From the NCBI GenBank assembly GCA_022709485.1, contig JAKLIS010000036.1, positions 1 through 8,965 on the forward strand: a stretch of 8,965 nt of DNA, read 5' to 3'. The notes beneath the pieces were generated by a model. The model was not told the DNA's origin. It searched no databases and saw only the letters and a program-made list of their open reading frames with translations. Position 1 is the first letter of the stretch. Each line of letters opens with the position of its first letter. Origin of the DNA: Elusimicrobiota bacterium. GTDB lineage: Bacteria; Elusimicrobiota; Elusimicrobia; F11. Positions 1 through 7,254 of this stretch are shown here, piece by piece. The position numbers were made by a program, and so were the translations under genes.

Positions 1-147
1 GCCCGGATGAACCGCCCCGGCATCGCTCGTGGAAATTGGGAGTGGCGACTTAAAGCGCAAGATTTAACACACAAGATTTCAAAACGACTCTATAATTTAA
101 CTAAAATCAGCAACCGACTTCCTTCTACTCCAAACCCAAGTAAATAG
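1..147 (+). CDS. malQ: 4-alpha-glucanotransferase (MalQ, GH77), C-terminal end only
   Basis: The window opens inside a coding frame beginning at base 1 and ending at the TAG at 145-147; 48 residues are visible. They begin ARMNRPGIARGNWEWRL, matching the C-terminal signature of GH77 amylomaltases (RMN-x-PG followed by GNW-x-WR) near the end of that fold. The family transfers alpha-1,4-glucan segments between oligosaccharides (disproportionation) in the cytoplasm. A basic tail of about 30 residues follows the signature and matches nothing I recognise. The gene lies 102 bp upstream of glgE on the same strand, in keeping with a glucan operon. The identification rests on this short motif plus the context; the catalytic residues lie outside the window. 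Confidence 0.82.
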   Translation, partial: ARMNRPGIARGNWEWRLKAQDLTHKISKRLYNLTKISNRLPSTPNPSK

Positions 148-179
148 AATCGCTGAAGTTCGCTGTCTAGAAAATCGCT

Positions 180-208
180 ATGGGAACATTGACGTGCGAT
201 GTCCCCAT
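180..208. promoter_or_regulatory. Imperfect inverted repeat in the malQ-glgE spacer
   Basis: Arms 180-191 and 197-208 (ATGGGAACATTG / CGATGTCCCCAT) pair over 12 positions, with one mismatch (185 with 203), one T-G wobble (190 with 198) and a 5-base loop. It lies 33 bp after the malQ stop and 41 bp before the glgE ATG. No T-run follows the second arm, so it is not a classical intrinsic terminator. It could be a repressor operator, an RNA hairpin that adjusts malQ/glgE ratios, or a processing site. A TTGACG hexamer (189-194) lies inside it, but I see no good -10 box at proper distance. The spacer also holds a 7-bp direct repeat, AATCGCT, at 148-154 and 173-179. Confidence 0.45.
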
Positions 209-249
209 CAATTGGCTTTTGGGTATTGAGGAATTAATTTTTATATTTT

Positions 250-2250
250 ATGGCTAAAACACTTGAATCAAATCCGCGTCAATCCGGTTTAAAGAAACCG
301 AAGTCGCATCATGCCCCCCACATCATCATCGAAAAAGTTTTTCCGTTGGTCGACGGGGGCAAATATCCAGCCAAAGCCATCGTCGGGGAAACCTATACCG
401 TCGAAGCTGATATATTCCGGCACGGCAACGATATTATTCGTGCGGTGGTGAAATGGCGACGAAGAGAAGATTCAAAATATTCAGAAAGACCCATGACGAA
501 TACCGGCAACGATCGATGGCGAGGCGAATTCTCTTTAAAAGAAAATTCTCGGTATTTCTTCACCATTGAAGCCTGGACGGATCGATTTGCCTCTTGGTTT
601 TGCGACTTCAAAAAACGAGTGGATGCCGGTCAACAAGTGGAAAGCGAAGTGCTCGAAGGCATCACCCTCATTAAAGAGGCCTGCCGGTCCGCTTACGGGT
701 ATGAAAAACAAACCCTGATGGAAACCATCGACCAGCTTGAACAAGCGAAGACAAACCCTCCCGCGGCCCTTCATTTGGTTTCCAACGAATTGATCGCCAA
801 CCTCATGGCCAACCTCCTTCCCCGCGAAGACGCGGTCGTTTTTTCTCCCGAAAGTGAGATCATCGTGGATAGATCCACGGCGATTTACGGAAACTGGTAT
901 GAATTTTTTATCCGTTCTCAGGGAACCGTTCCGGGCCAAATCGGCACGTTTAAAGACGCGGAAAAAAGGCTGGATGATATTCAGAATATGGGGTTCGACG
1001 TTCTCTATCTGGCTCCCTTTCATCCCATTGGACGAACTGGACGGAAAGGTCCTAACAATTCCTTGAACGCCACTGACAAAGATCCCGGGTGTCCCTGGGC
1101 GGTCGGAAATGAACAGGGCGGCCATACCGCCATTGATCCTGCTCTCGGCAGCTTTGATGATTTTTCCCGGTTCGTAAAAAAAGCCCAAAATCTGGGCATT
1201 GATTTGGCCATGGATTTCGCCGTTCAATGCTCGCCGGATCACCCATGGGTCAAAGAACACCCGGAATGGTTCTATAAGCGTCCGGATGGAACTATTAAAT
1301 ACGCCGAAAATCCACCCATGAAATACGAGGACATATTTCCGCTTAATTTTAACGGAAGTCGAAACGCGGTTTTGTGGGACGAAATCAAAAATATTTTTTT
1401 ATTCTGGATCTCGCGCGGTATTAAAATATTCCGGATAGACAACCCCCACACCAAGCCGTTTCCTTTCTGGAAATGGCTTATTGAAGAAATTCAAAAAGAC
1501 TATCCCGAAGTCATCTTCTTGGCCGAAGCATTTACCCGGCCAAAAATAATGAAAGCGCTTTCAAAAATCGGATTTTCCCAGTCATACACCTACTTCACCT
1601 GGCGAAATGAAAAGTGGGAAATCATCGAATACTTAAAGGAACTCACCACCGGGGAAATGCCGCTCTATTTCAGGCCCAATTTTTTCTGCAACACTCCCGA
1701 TAATATTGGCGCGGTTCTTCAAAATGGAGGGCGTCCCGCTTTCAAAATGAGATTGGCTTTGGCCGCCACGACAAGCCCCAGTTACGGCATATACTCGGGC
1801 TATGAGCTTTGCGAAAATAACGCCTTTCCGGGAACCGAAGATTACAGAGATTCCGAAAAATACGAAATCAAGGTTCGAGATTGGAACGCCCCCGGCCACA
1901 TCAAAGATTACATCGCCAAACTGAATTCAATTCGCAGTGAAAATCCTGCTTTTAAGCTATTAAACAACCTTCAATTTTTCACGGCCGAAAACAACCAAAT
2001 TCTTTTCTTCTGCAAGAAAACGCCCGACTTCTCCAACGTTATTCTGGTGGCTATAAACCTGGACCCCTTTAAATCGCAGCAATCAAATGTCTTCATTCCG
2101 CTGGATCAAGTAGGTGTCCGGCCGGGAGGCAGTTTTGAGGTGTGCGATTTGATTACCGGTCAACGATTCACCTGGGGCGATAAGGCTTTTATTGAACTTA
2201 ACCCCCACGTGGAACCCGCCCACATCTTAAAAATTGAAAATCGATTTTAA
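250..2250 (+). CDS. glgE: Alpha-1,4-glucan:maltose-1-phosphate maltosyltransferase (GlgE, GH13)
   Basis: GlgE moves maltosyl units from alpha-maltose-1-phosphate to the non-reducing end of an alpha-1,4-glucan and releases phosphate, in the cytoplasm. The 666 residues match the family length. Residues about 20-130 form the N-terminal beta-sandwich (FPLVDGGKYPAKAIVGE, then a WRR strand). The catalytic barrel begins near 208 (YGNWYEFFIRSQG). Family motifs are MDFAVQCSPDHPW (321-333), FRIDNPHTKPFPFW with nucleophile D397, FLAEAFTRP with acid/base E426, and CNTPDN with D484. The tight order and RIDNPHTKP distinguish GlgE from ordinary amylases. A C-terminal beta domain closes the protein. The ATG at 250 is the only plausible start, because an in-frame TAA lies at 235-237. 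The nearest Shine-Dalgarno-like GAGGAA (228-233) is 16 bases away, behind a very AT-rich spacer. The gene abuts glgB and is probably cotranscribed with malQ. Confidence 0.93.
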   Translation: MAKTLESNPRQSGLKKPKSHHAPHIIIEKVFPLVDGGKYPAKAIVGETYTVEADIFRHGNDIIRAVVKWRRREDSKYSERPMTNTGNDRWRGEFSLKENSRYFFTIEAWTDRFASWFCDFKKRVDAGQQVESEVLEGITLIKEACRSAYGYEKQTLMETIDQLEQAKTNPPAALHLVSNELIANLMANLLPREDAVVFSPESEIIVDRSTAIYGNWYEFFIRSQGTVPGQIGTFKDAEKRLDDIQNMGFDVLYLAPFHPIGRTGRKGPNNSLNATDKDPGCPWAVGNEQGGHTAIDPALGSFDDFSRFVKKAQNLGIDLAMDFAVQCSPDHPWVKEHPEWFYKRPDGTIKYAENPPMKYEDIFPLNFNGSRNAVLWDEIKNIFLFWISRGIKIFRIDNPHTKPFPFWKWLIEEIQKDYPEVIFLAEAFTRPKIMKALSKIGFSQSYTYFTWRNEKWEIIEYLKELTTGEMPLYFRPNFFCNTPDNIGAVLQNGGRPAFKMRLALAATTSPSYGIYSGYELCENNAFPGTEDYRDSEKYEIKVRDWNAPGHIKDYIAKLNSIRSENPAFKLLNNLQFFTAENNQILFFCKKTPDFSNVILVAINLDPFKSQQSNVFIPLDQVGVRPGGSFEVCDLITGQRFTWGDKAFIELNPHVEPAHILKIENRF

Positions 2251-4179
2251 ATGACAAACGTATCCAATATACCTATGGATAATTCCCTCCTCAACCCAAA
2301 CGACCTTTATCTCTTCAATGAAGGGACCAATTTCGACATTCATCTTAAATGGGGCGCCCATGTGGTTACCAAAAACGGCCAAACAGGCGTCAATTTTGTG
2401 GTTTGGGCTCCAAATGCCAAAAAGGTGTCTGTCATCGGTGACTTCAACAAATGGAATCGCAGCCAGAATTATTTGAATTCACGGGGATCCTCGGGTGTCT
2501 GGGAAGGGTTCATCCCGGGACTTAAGAAAGGGAACTGCTATAAATATTTTATTGAATCCAACATGAACGGTTATTCGGCTGAAAAAGCGGATCCCTGCGC
2601 TTTTTATTCCGAAACTCCTCCCCGTTCCGCTTCCGTCGTCTGGGATTTAGATTATCCTTGGCAGGATGGACTCTGGATGGCGGAAAGAAGAACAAAGGCC
2701 AACGCGCACGAATCCCCCATATCTATCTATGAAATTCACCTGGGATCTTGGAGACGGGTGCCGGAAGAAGGGAACCGGTTTCTCACCTATCGGGAAATGG
2801 CTCCTCTTCTTATCGACTACCTTAAAATAATGGGGTTCACTCACGTGGAATTTCTACCGGTGATGGAACATCCCTTCTATCCTTCTTGGGGATATCAAGC
2901 GATCGGTTATTTCTCCCCGACCAGCCGTTATGGAACACCTCAAGATTTCATGTACTTGGTCGATCAACTTCACCAAAACGGCATCGGGGTTATATTGGAT
3001 TGGGTGGCCTCCCATTTTCCCGGCGACGGCCACGGATTGGGGTTTTTCGACGGGACACATCTTTATGAACATGCCGACCCTCGAAAAGGATTCCATCCGG
3101 ATTGGAACAGTCTTATTTTTAATTACGGCCGCAACGAGGTTCGCAGTTTCCTCATCAGCAATGCTTTGTTTTGGCTGAAGCAATATCATATTGACGGCCT
3201 ACGGGTGGACGGCGTGGCCTCCATGCTTTATTTAGATTATTCCCGCCAAAACCTTGAATGGGTCCCCAACCAATTCGGCGGGAAAGAGAATTTAGAGGCC
3301 ATCGCCTTCATCAAGGCGTTTAACGAAGCCGTTTATAAACATGCCCCCGGCACTCAAACTATCGCCGAAGAATCAACGGCTTGGCCCATGGTTTCCAGGC
3401 CGACTTACCTCGGGGGCCTTGGATTCGGGTTCAAATGGGATATGGGCTGGATGCACGACACTCTCCGTTTTATGGCGCGCGATCCCATCCACCGGAAATT
3501 CCATCACCAGGAACTCAGTTTTCGAATGCTCTATGCCTTTCATGAAAATTTTATCCTCTCACTTTCACACGACGAGGTGGTTCACGGGAAGGGATCGCTC
3601 CTCGGAAAGCAGCCGGGCGATTATTGGCAAAAGTTCGCCAATTTAAGGCTTCTCTATGGATATATGTTCGGCTGTCTCGGAAAAAAACTAATGTTTATGG
3701 GCGGCGAAATCGGGCAATGGACCGAATGGAACCATGACTCATCTTTGGATTGGCACCTTTTGGATTTCCCCTTCCATAAAGGCATCCAAAGATTTGTGGC
3801 CGACCTTAATTTCATCTATCGAAACGAGCCGGCCTTGCATGAAATAGACTTTGACCCCGCTGGATTCGAATGGATTGATTGCAGCGACGCTCAACAAAGC
3901 GTTATGAGTTTTTTACGCCGTGGGAAAACGAACCAGGACATTATTCTTTGCGTATTTAACTATACACCGGTCGCGAGGCTAAACTACCGTGTGGGCGTTC
4001 CGCGAGAAGGGTATTGGCAAGAGCTTTTAAACAGCGATGGAAGCGAGTATGGCGGAAGCGGTCAAGGAAACTTTGGAGGACAAGAATCGTCCTCCTGGAG
4101 TTTTCACGGCCGGCCTTATTCTCTAAATTTGACCTTGCCTCCCCTTGGCGCTTTGTTTTTCAAAAACGCTTCGACTTAG
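2251..4179 (+). CDS. glgB: 1,4-alpha-glucan branching enzyme (GlgB, GH13)
   Basis: GlgB cuts an alpha-1,4 chain and reattaches the segment by an alpha-1,6 bond, branching the polymer that GlgE lengthens. The 642 residues correspond to the shorter form with a single N-terminal CBM48 domain (about 30-125; [25 protein letters not shown]). The barrel opens at [13 protein letters not shown]. The four GH13 regions are present: DWVASHFP (250-257), [15 protein letters not shown] with nucleophile D320, IAEESTAWP with the acid/base at E373/E374, and [12 protein letters not shown] with D441. Region I usually reads DWVPAHFP, so A253 replaces a common proline; this is a mild variant. [21 protein letters not shown] late in the barrel is also typical of GlgB. 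The ATG follows the glgE TAA directly with no spacer and no visible Shine-Dalgarno, so translation is probably coupled to glgE. An internal ATG at 2275 is a possible alternative start. Confidence 0.95.
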   Translation: MTNVSNIPMDNSLLNPNDLYLFNEGTNFDIHLKWGAHVVTKNGQTGVNFVVWAPNAKKVSVIGDFNKWNRSQNYLNSRGSSGVWEGFIPGLKKGNCYKYFIESNMNGYSAEKADPCAFYSETPPRSASVVWDLDYPWQDGLWMAERRTKANAHESPISIYEIHLGSWRRVPEEGNRFLTYREMAPLLIDYLKIMGFTHVEFLPVMEHPFYPSWGYQAIGYFSPTSRYGTPQDFMYLVDQLHQNGIGVILDWVASHFPGDGHGLGFFDGTHLYEHADPRKGFHPDWNSLIFNYGRNEVRSFLISNALFWLKQYHIDGLRVDGVASMLYLDYSRQNLEWVPNQFGGKENLEAIAFIKAFNEAVYKHAPGTQTIAEESTAWPMVSRPTYLGGLGFGFKWDMGWMHDTLRFMARDPIHRKFHHQELSFRMLYAFHENFILSLSHDEVVHGKGSLLGKQPGDYWQKFANLRLLYGYMFGCLGKKLMFMGGEIGQWTEWNHDSSLDWHLLDFPFHKGIQRFVADLNFIYRNEPALHEIDFDPAGFEWIDCSDAQQSVMSFLRRGKTNQDIILCVFNYTPVARLNYRVGVPREGYWQELLNSDGSEYGGSGQGNFGGQESSSWSFHGRPYSLNLTLPPLGALFFKNAST

Positions 4180-4190
4180 TATCATTAGAC

Positions 4191-4195
4191 AGGAG
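4191..4195 (+). promoter_or_regulatory. Ribosome binding site that fixes a TTG start
   Basis: AGGAG lies 6 bases before the TTG at 4202-4204, in the 22-bp gap after the glgB stop. This spacing supports TTG as the start of the GH57 gene. The family N-terminal motif HGHFYQPP begins only 8 residues in, so a start much further downstream would destroy it. Confidence 0.75.
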
Positions 4196-4201
4196 TTCTA
4201 G

Positions 4202-6628
4202 TTGGAAAAATTTGTTTGCTTACATGGACATTTTTATCAGCCGCCGCGTGAAAACCCGTGGCTTGAAGCTATTGAGCTTCAGGATTCGGCCTATCCCTAC
4301 CATGATTGGAATGAGAGGATCACTCATGAGTGCTACGCCCCCAACGCCGCGGCTCGCATACTAGACGCTCAAAACCGCATCGTCGAAATCGTTAATAATT
4401 ATTCCCGGATCAGTTTTAATTTCGGCCCCACTCTTCTCGCATGGATGGAAAAAAGAATGCCGGAGGTTTACCAGGCCATTCTTGACGCCGACAAAGCTAG
4501 CCTTAAAATTTTCTCGGGTCATGGATCCGCGATGGCGCAAATCTACGGGCACATCATTATGCCGCTGGCCAACAGCCGGGACAAACTCACTCAGGTCATT
4601 TGGGGAATAAGGGACTTTGAACACCGATTTGGACGTCGACCGGAAGGCATGTGGCTTCCAGAAACGGCGGTGGATATAGAGTCTTTGGAAATCATGACGG
4701 AGAAAGGAATAAAATTCACAGTTCTCGCGCCACATCAAGCCTCCAAAGTAAAACCCATCGGCGGAAAAACCTGGCAAGACGTGAACTTCAGCAAAATCGA
4801 CCCCACGATGCCTTATGAATACCATCTCCCATCCGGTCGAAAAATCGTCATATTTTTTTACGATGGCCCCATTTCGAGGGCGGTGGCTTTTGAAGGGCTT
4901 TTGGGCAACGGAGAATTTTTTGCCCGGCGGCTCATGGGGGCCTTTTCGGATAAACGCAATTGGAATCAATTGGTTCATATCGCGACAGACGGTGAAACCT
5001 ATGGGCATCATCACAAGCATGGTGAAATGGCCCTTTCATATGCCATCCATCACATCGAAAACAACAATCTCGCTAAGATCACCAATTATGGTGAGTTCAT
5101 AGAGAAGTTTCCCCCCACCTTCGAGGTGGATATCCTTGAAAACACGTCCTGGAGTTGCGCTCACGGCATTGAACGATGGCGGAGCGGCTGCGGCTGCAAT
5201 TCCGGGATGCACCATGGCTGGCAACAGGATTGGCGAGCCCCCCTTCGAGAAGCCTTGGATTGGCTGAGAGATCGTTTAATCCCCCAATTTGAAGAAAAGG
5301 GCCGAACGTTGCTCAGAGATCCTTGGGCCGCACGCAATGATTACATTGGGGTCGTTCTGGATAGAACCCCGGAGAATGTTGAACAATTTTTTAATGAACA
5401 CGCCGTGAAACCCTTTAATGACCACGAGAAGATCGTCTGTCTTAAGCTTCTTGAAATGCAGCGACATGCCATGTACATGTATGCGAGCTGCGGATGGTTT
5501 TTTGATGAACTCTCGGGGATTGAAACCGTTCAAGTTATTCAATTCGCCGGCCGGGCGTTGCAACTTGCCAAAGAATTGTTCGGCGATCATATTGAAAAGG
5601 AATTTGTCGGACGGCTCGAAAAAGCGAAGAGCAATATTCCCGAAAACAAAGATGGAAAAACCATCTATGACAAATTTGTCCACCCCGCCATGGTGGATCT
5701 CACCAAAGTTGGCGCTCATTTCGCGATCAATTCCCTTTTTCAGGAATTTAACGAAGGTGCGATGACCTATTCGTATCTAGTGGAAAATGAGGGCTTTGAA
5801 ACTTTAGAAGCGGGAAAATCCAAATTAGCCGTCGGGAAAATACGGGTCACCTCCGAGATCACCCGGGAATCGGCCTTGTTGGGGTTTTCCGTCTTGCATA
5901 TGGGAGATCACAATTTAACCGGCGGAGTACGGCCTTTCCAAAGCGAATTCGAATACCAGAATATGGTGAAGGACGTCAAAGACACTTTCTCAAAGGCAGA
6001 TTTCCCGGAAAGCATCCGTTCGATTGATCGTCATTTTGGAAACGCCACTCATTCTCTCAAAACTCTCTTTAGAGACGAACAAAGAAACATTTTGAATTTG
6101 ATTCTTGAAACGACACTTACAGGAGCGGAATCGGTCTATAGAGAAGTCTATGAGAACAACGCTCCCCTCATGCACTTTTTGGTTGATCTCATGGTCCCCA
6201 TGCCAAAGGCCTTAAAAACCGCTGCCGAATTCGTCATCAACAACAATCTTCGGCAATTGTTCGAAATGGATGTGCTGGATCTGGAACGAACCCAGGGTCT
6301 TCTGGCGGAGGCCAAGAAATCTCACATCACTTTAGACAGCACGGGGCTGGGGTTCACCCTTCAAAAAACATTGGAGCGCCTCATGGGATATTTATCCGAA
6401 AATCCATCTGATATTCATCTGTTGAGAGACGTGGTATCGGCCTCCCAACTCCTCACATCTTTGCCTTTTGAGGTAAATCTTTGGAAAATTCAAAATGATT
6501 TTTATCTGATGATGCGGGATTATTATCCAGAAATGCGGGATAAGGCCAAGGGAAAAGACAACACCGCCCAAGCCTGGATGGATTCGTTTGTCCTTCTTGG
6601 AAAAATCCTCGCGGTCAGAATGCCGTAG
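4202..6628 (+). CDS. GH57 family glycoside hydrolase / glucan-modifying protein with DUF3536
   Basis: This is an 808-residue protein starting at TTG. GH57 enzymes act on alpha-glucans by retaining hydrolysis or transfer. The conserved regions are visible: CLHGHFYQPPREN (H8 and H10 in the first motif), GMWLPETAVD with E154 as likely nucleophile, and HIATDGETYGHHHKHGEMAL with D263 as likely acid/base. The roles of E154 and D263 follow family knowledge. After the barrel comes the segment typical of DUF3536 proteins, WSCAHGIERWRSGCGC (C319, H321, C330, C332), then a long mostly helical C-terminal half. No signal peptide is seen, so it is cytoplasmic. It is not the roughly 530-residue GH57 branching enzyme with DUF1957. 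It follows glgB by 22 bp, so it most likely works on the glycogen made by GlgE and GlgB. Exact activity (amylase, 4-alpha-glucanotransferase, debranching) is unknown. Confidence 0.88.
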   Translation: MEKFVCLHGHFYQPPRENPWLEAIELQDSAYPYHDWNERITHECYAPNAAARILDAQNRIVEIVNNYSRISFNFGPTLLAWMEKRMPEVYQAILDADKASLKIFSGHGSAMAQIYGHIIMPLANSRDKLTQVIWGIRDFEHRFGRRPEGMWLPETAVDIESLEIMTEKGIKFTVLAPHQASKVKPIGGKTWQDVNFSKIDPTMPYEYHLPSGRKIVIFFYDGPISRAVAFEGLLGNGEFFARRLMGAFSDKRNWNQLVHIATDGETYGHHHKHGEMALSYAIHHIENNNLAKITNYGEFIEKFPPTFEVDILENTSWSCAHGIERWRSGCGCNSGMHHGWQQDWRAPLREALDWLRDRLIPQFEEKGRTLLRDPWAARNDYIGVVLDRTPENVEQFFNEHAVKPFNDHEKIVCLKLLEMQRHAMYMYASCGWFFDELSGIETVQVIQFAGRALQLAKELFGDHIEKEFVGRLEKAKSNIPENKDGKTIYDKFVHPAMVDLTKVGAHFAINSLFQEFNEGAMTYSYLVENEGFETLEAGKSKLAVGKIRVTSEITRESALLGFSVLHMGDHNLTGGVRPFQSEFEYQNMVKDVKDTFSKADFPESIRSIDRHFGNATHSLKTLFRDEQRNILNLILETTLTGAESVYREVYENNAPLMHFLVDLMVPMPKALKTAAEFVINNNLRQLFEMDVLDLERTQGLLAEAKKSHITLDSTGLGFTLQKTLERLMGYLSENPSDIHLLRDVVSASQLLTSLPFEVNLWKIQNDFYLMMRDYYPEMRDKAKGKDNTAQAWMDSFVLLGKILAVRMP

Positions 6629-6642
6629 AATATTTAGCTGGC

Positions 6643-6646
6643 GAGG
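6643..6646 (+). promoter_or_regulatory. Ribosome binding site of the 59-residue gene
   Basis: GAGG, within the purine-rich GCGAGGTGGAAA, ends 6 bases before the ATG at 6653. This is ideal spacing. It is the main evidence that the short frame at 6653-6832, rather than an overlapping frame, is translated. Confidence 0.65.
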
Positions 6647-6652
6647 TGGAAA

Positions 6653-6832
6653 ATGAAAAAGGAAAAAAAGAGCAAACCCCGAAGAGGCCGTTCCGGAGAT
6701 GAAGAAGTGTATGAGAAAATTAAACGATTTAAAGAGGAACCCATCATTGAAAAGGACTTGGATGAGGACGTCCCCTCTATATTTGCCGATGATTCAGACG
6801 CGGAAAACGATACGAAAGAAGACGATTTCTAA
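6653..6832 (+). CDS. Small charge-polarised protein, 59 residues, unknown function
   Basis: I do not recognise this protein. The frame runs from ATG 6653 to TAA 6832 and gives a very polar product. It opens with a lysine/arginine-rich head (MKKEKKSKPRRGR). A central part follows (EEVYEKIKRFKEEPIIEKDL). The tail is strongly acidic (DEDVPSIFADDSDAENDTKEDDF). It has no hydrophobic segment, cysteine or tryptophan and is probably partly disordered. It lies 24 bp after the GH57 stop with a good Shine-Dalgarno, so it is likely the last gene of the glucan operon's transcript. It is short enough to fall under common gene-caller cut-offs. It could be a small adaptor or nucleic-acid-associated protein, but no function is supported. 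A longer overlapping frame from 6699 lacks any ribosome binding site and looks like a shadow. Confidence 0.7.
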   Translation: MKKEKKSKPRRGRSGDEEVYEKIKRFKEEPIIEKDLDEDVPSIFADDSDAENDTKEDDF

Positions 6833-6924
6833 GCACAAAAGGGTCGAAAATCCATTTAGCCCTCTTGTTGGGAGTATTTGAAAAAGAGTGGCAGGTCAAT
6901 GGTTTTCCTATTAACCTTAATTAT

Positions 6925-7254
6925 ATGGCTAAAAAAAATAACAACGACTTCCTCCAACAACTTCGACAAGTCATCAAAGATGGTTTGGATTATCTCCAAA
7001 GCCTCCTGCTTCTTCTTCAAGCCCGCACAGCTGAATTCCTCTTATCCGGCGTCTTATTCGTATTCCTTATCATATTAGCCTTCCTTTTTGGTTTAACCGC
7101 CCTCATCTTATTTAACGTGGTCATCGGGATTTGGCTTTCCCAAGTTTTGGGAAATCCTGTCTGGGCGGTATTAATATTGGCCGGGTCTTATGCCCTTCTC
7201 GCGGTATTGGCCGGATATAAAGCGATGAAATGGGTGCGGACCCTCAAATCATGA
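6925..7254 (+). CDS. Small membrane protein of the YqjE / holin superfamily III type
   Basis: The 109-residue product has a polar, probably amphipathic N-terminus (MAKKNNNDFLQQLRQVIKDGLDYLQ). A long hydrophobic stretch at about 36-70 is long enough for a helical hairpin, and a second membrane segment spans about 79-99 (WAVLILAGSYALLAVLAGYKA). The end is basic. This layout matches the Phage_holin_3_6 family that includes E. coli YqjE, most of whose chromosomal members are not lysis proteins. The ATG at 6925 is preferred: it begins a MAKK start with the amphipathic helix right after it. An in-frame TTG at 6865 would add 20 residues. Neither start has a clear Shine-Dalgarno. The gene overlaps the next one by ATGA, so the two are probably translated together. 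Family assignment is by topology and residue pattern only. Confidence 0.7.
   Translation: MAKKNNNDFLQQLRQVIKDGLDYLQSLLLLLQARTAEFLLSGVLFVFLIILAFLFGLTALILFNVVIGIWLSQVLGNPVWAVLILAGSYALLAVLAGYKAMKWVRTLKS

Noticed and set aside
189..250. A promoter for glgE built from TTGACG (189-194) or from TATATT (242-247).
   Set aside because: No -10-like hexamer lies 16-18 bp after TTGACG, and TATATT is only 2 bases from the ATG without a -35 at a proper distance.
535..1260. A 241-codon open frame on the - strand inside glgE.
   Set aside because: It lies wholly within a gene supported by many family motifs, has no recognisable domain, and is best explained as a shadow of the glgE codons.
4361..5020. A 219-codon - strand frame inside the GH57 gene.
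   Set aside because: It covers the conserved GH57 catalytic motifs on the other strand, and its translation shows no family features; shadow frame.
6662..6700. A dnaX-like slippery heptamer (A AAA AAG, in the proper phase) in codons 4-6 of the 59-residue gene, with a small bulged hairpin (6679-6696) about 8 bases later.
   Set aside because: Lysine codons of this kind are expected in a KKEKK head, the stem is only about 5 bp with a bulge, and a -1 shift would give only about 10 more residues before TGA. No sign that it is functional.
6840..6863. Short stem AGGGT / GCCCT after the 59-residue gene as a terminator.
   Set aside because: Only 5 bp including a wobble, a 14-base loop and no T-run. 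Not enough to call a terminator.
6925..7254. Prophage lysis cassette suggested by the holin-like protein.
   Set aside because: No endolysin, spanin, capsid, tail or integrase gene is visible in the window, and this family is common as chromosomal YqjE-like envelope proteins.
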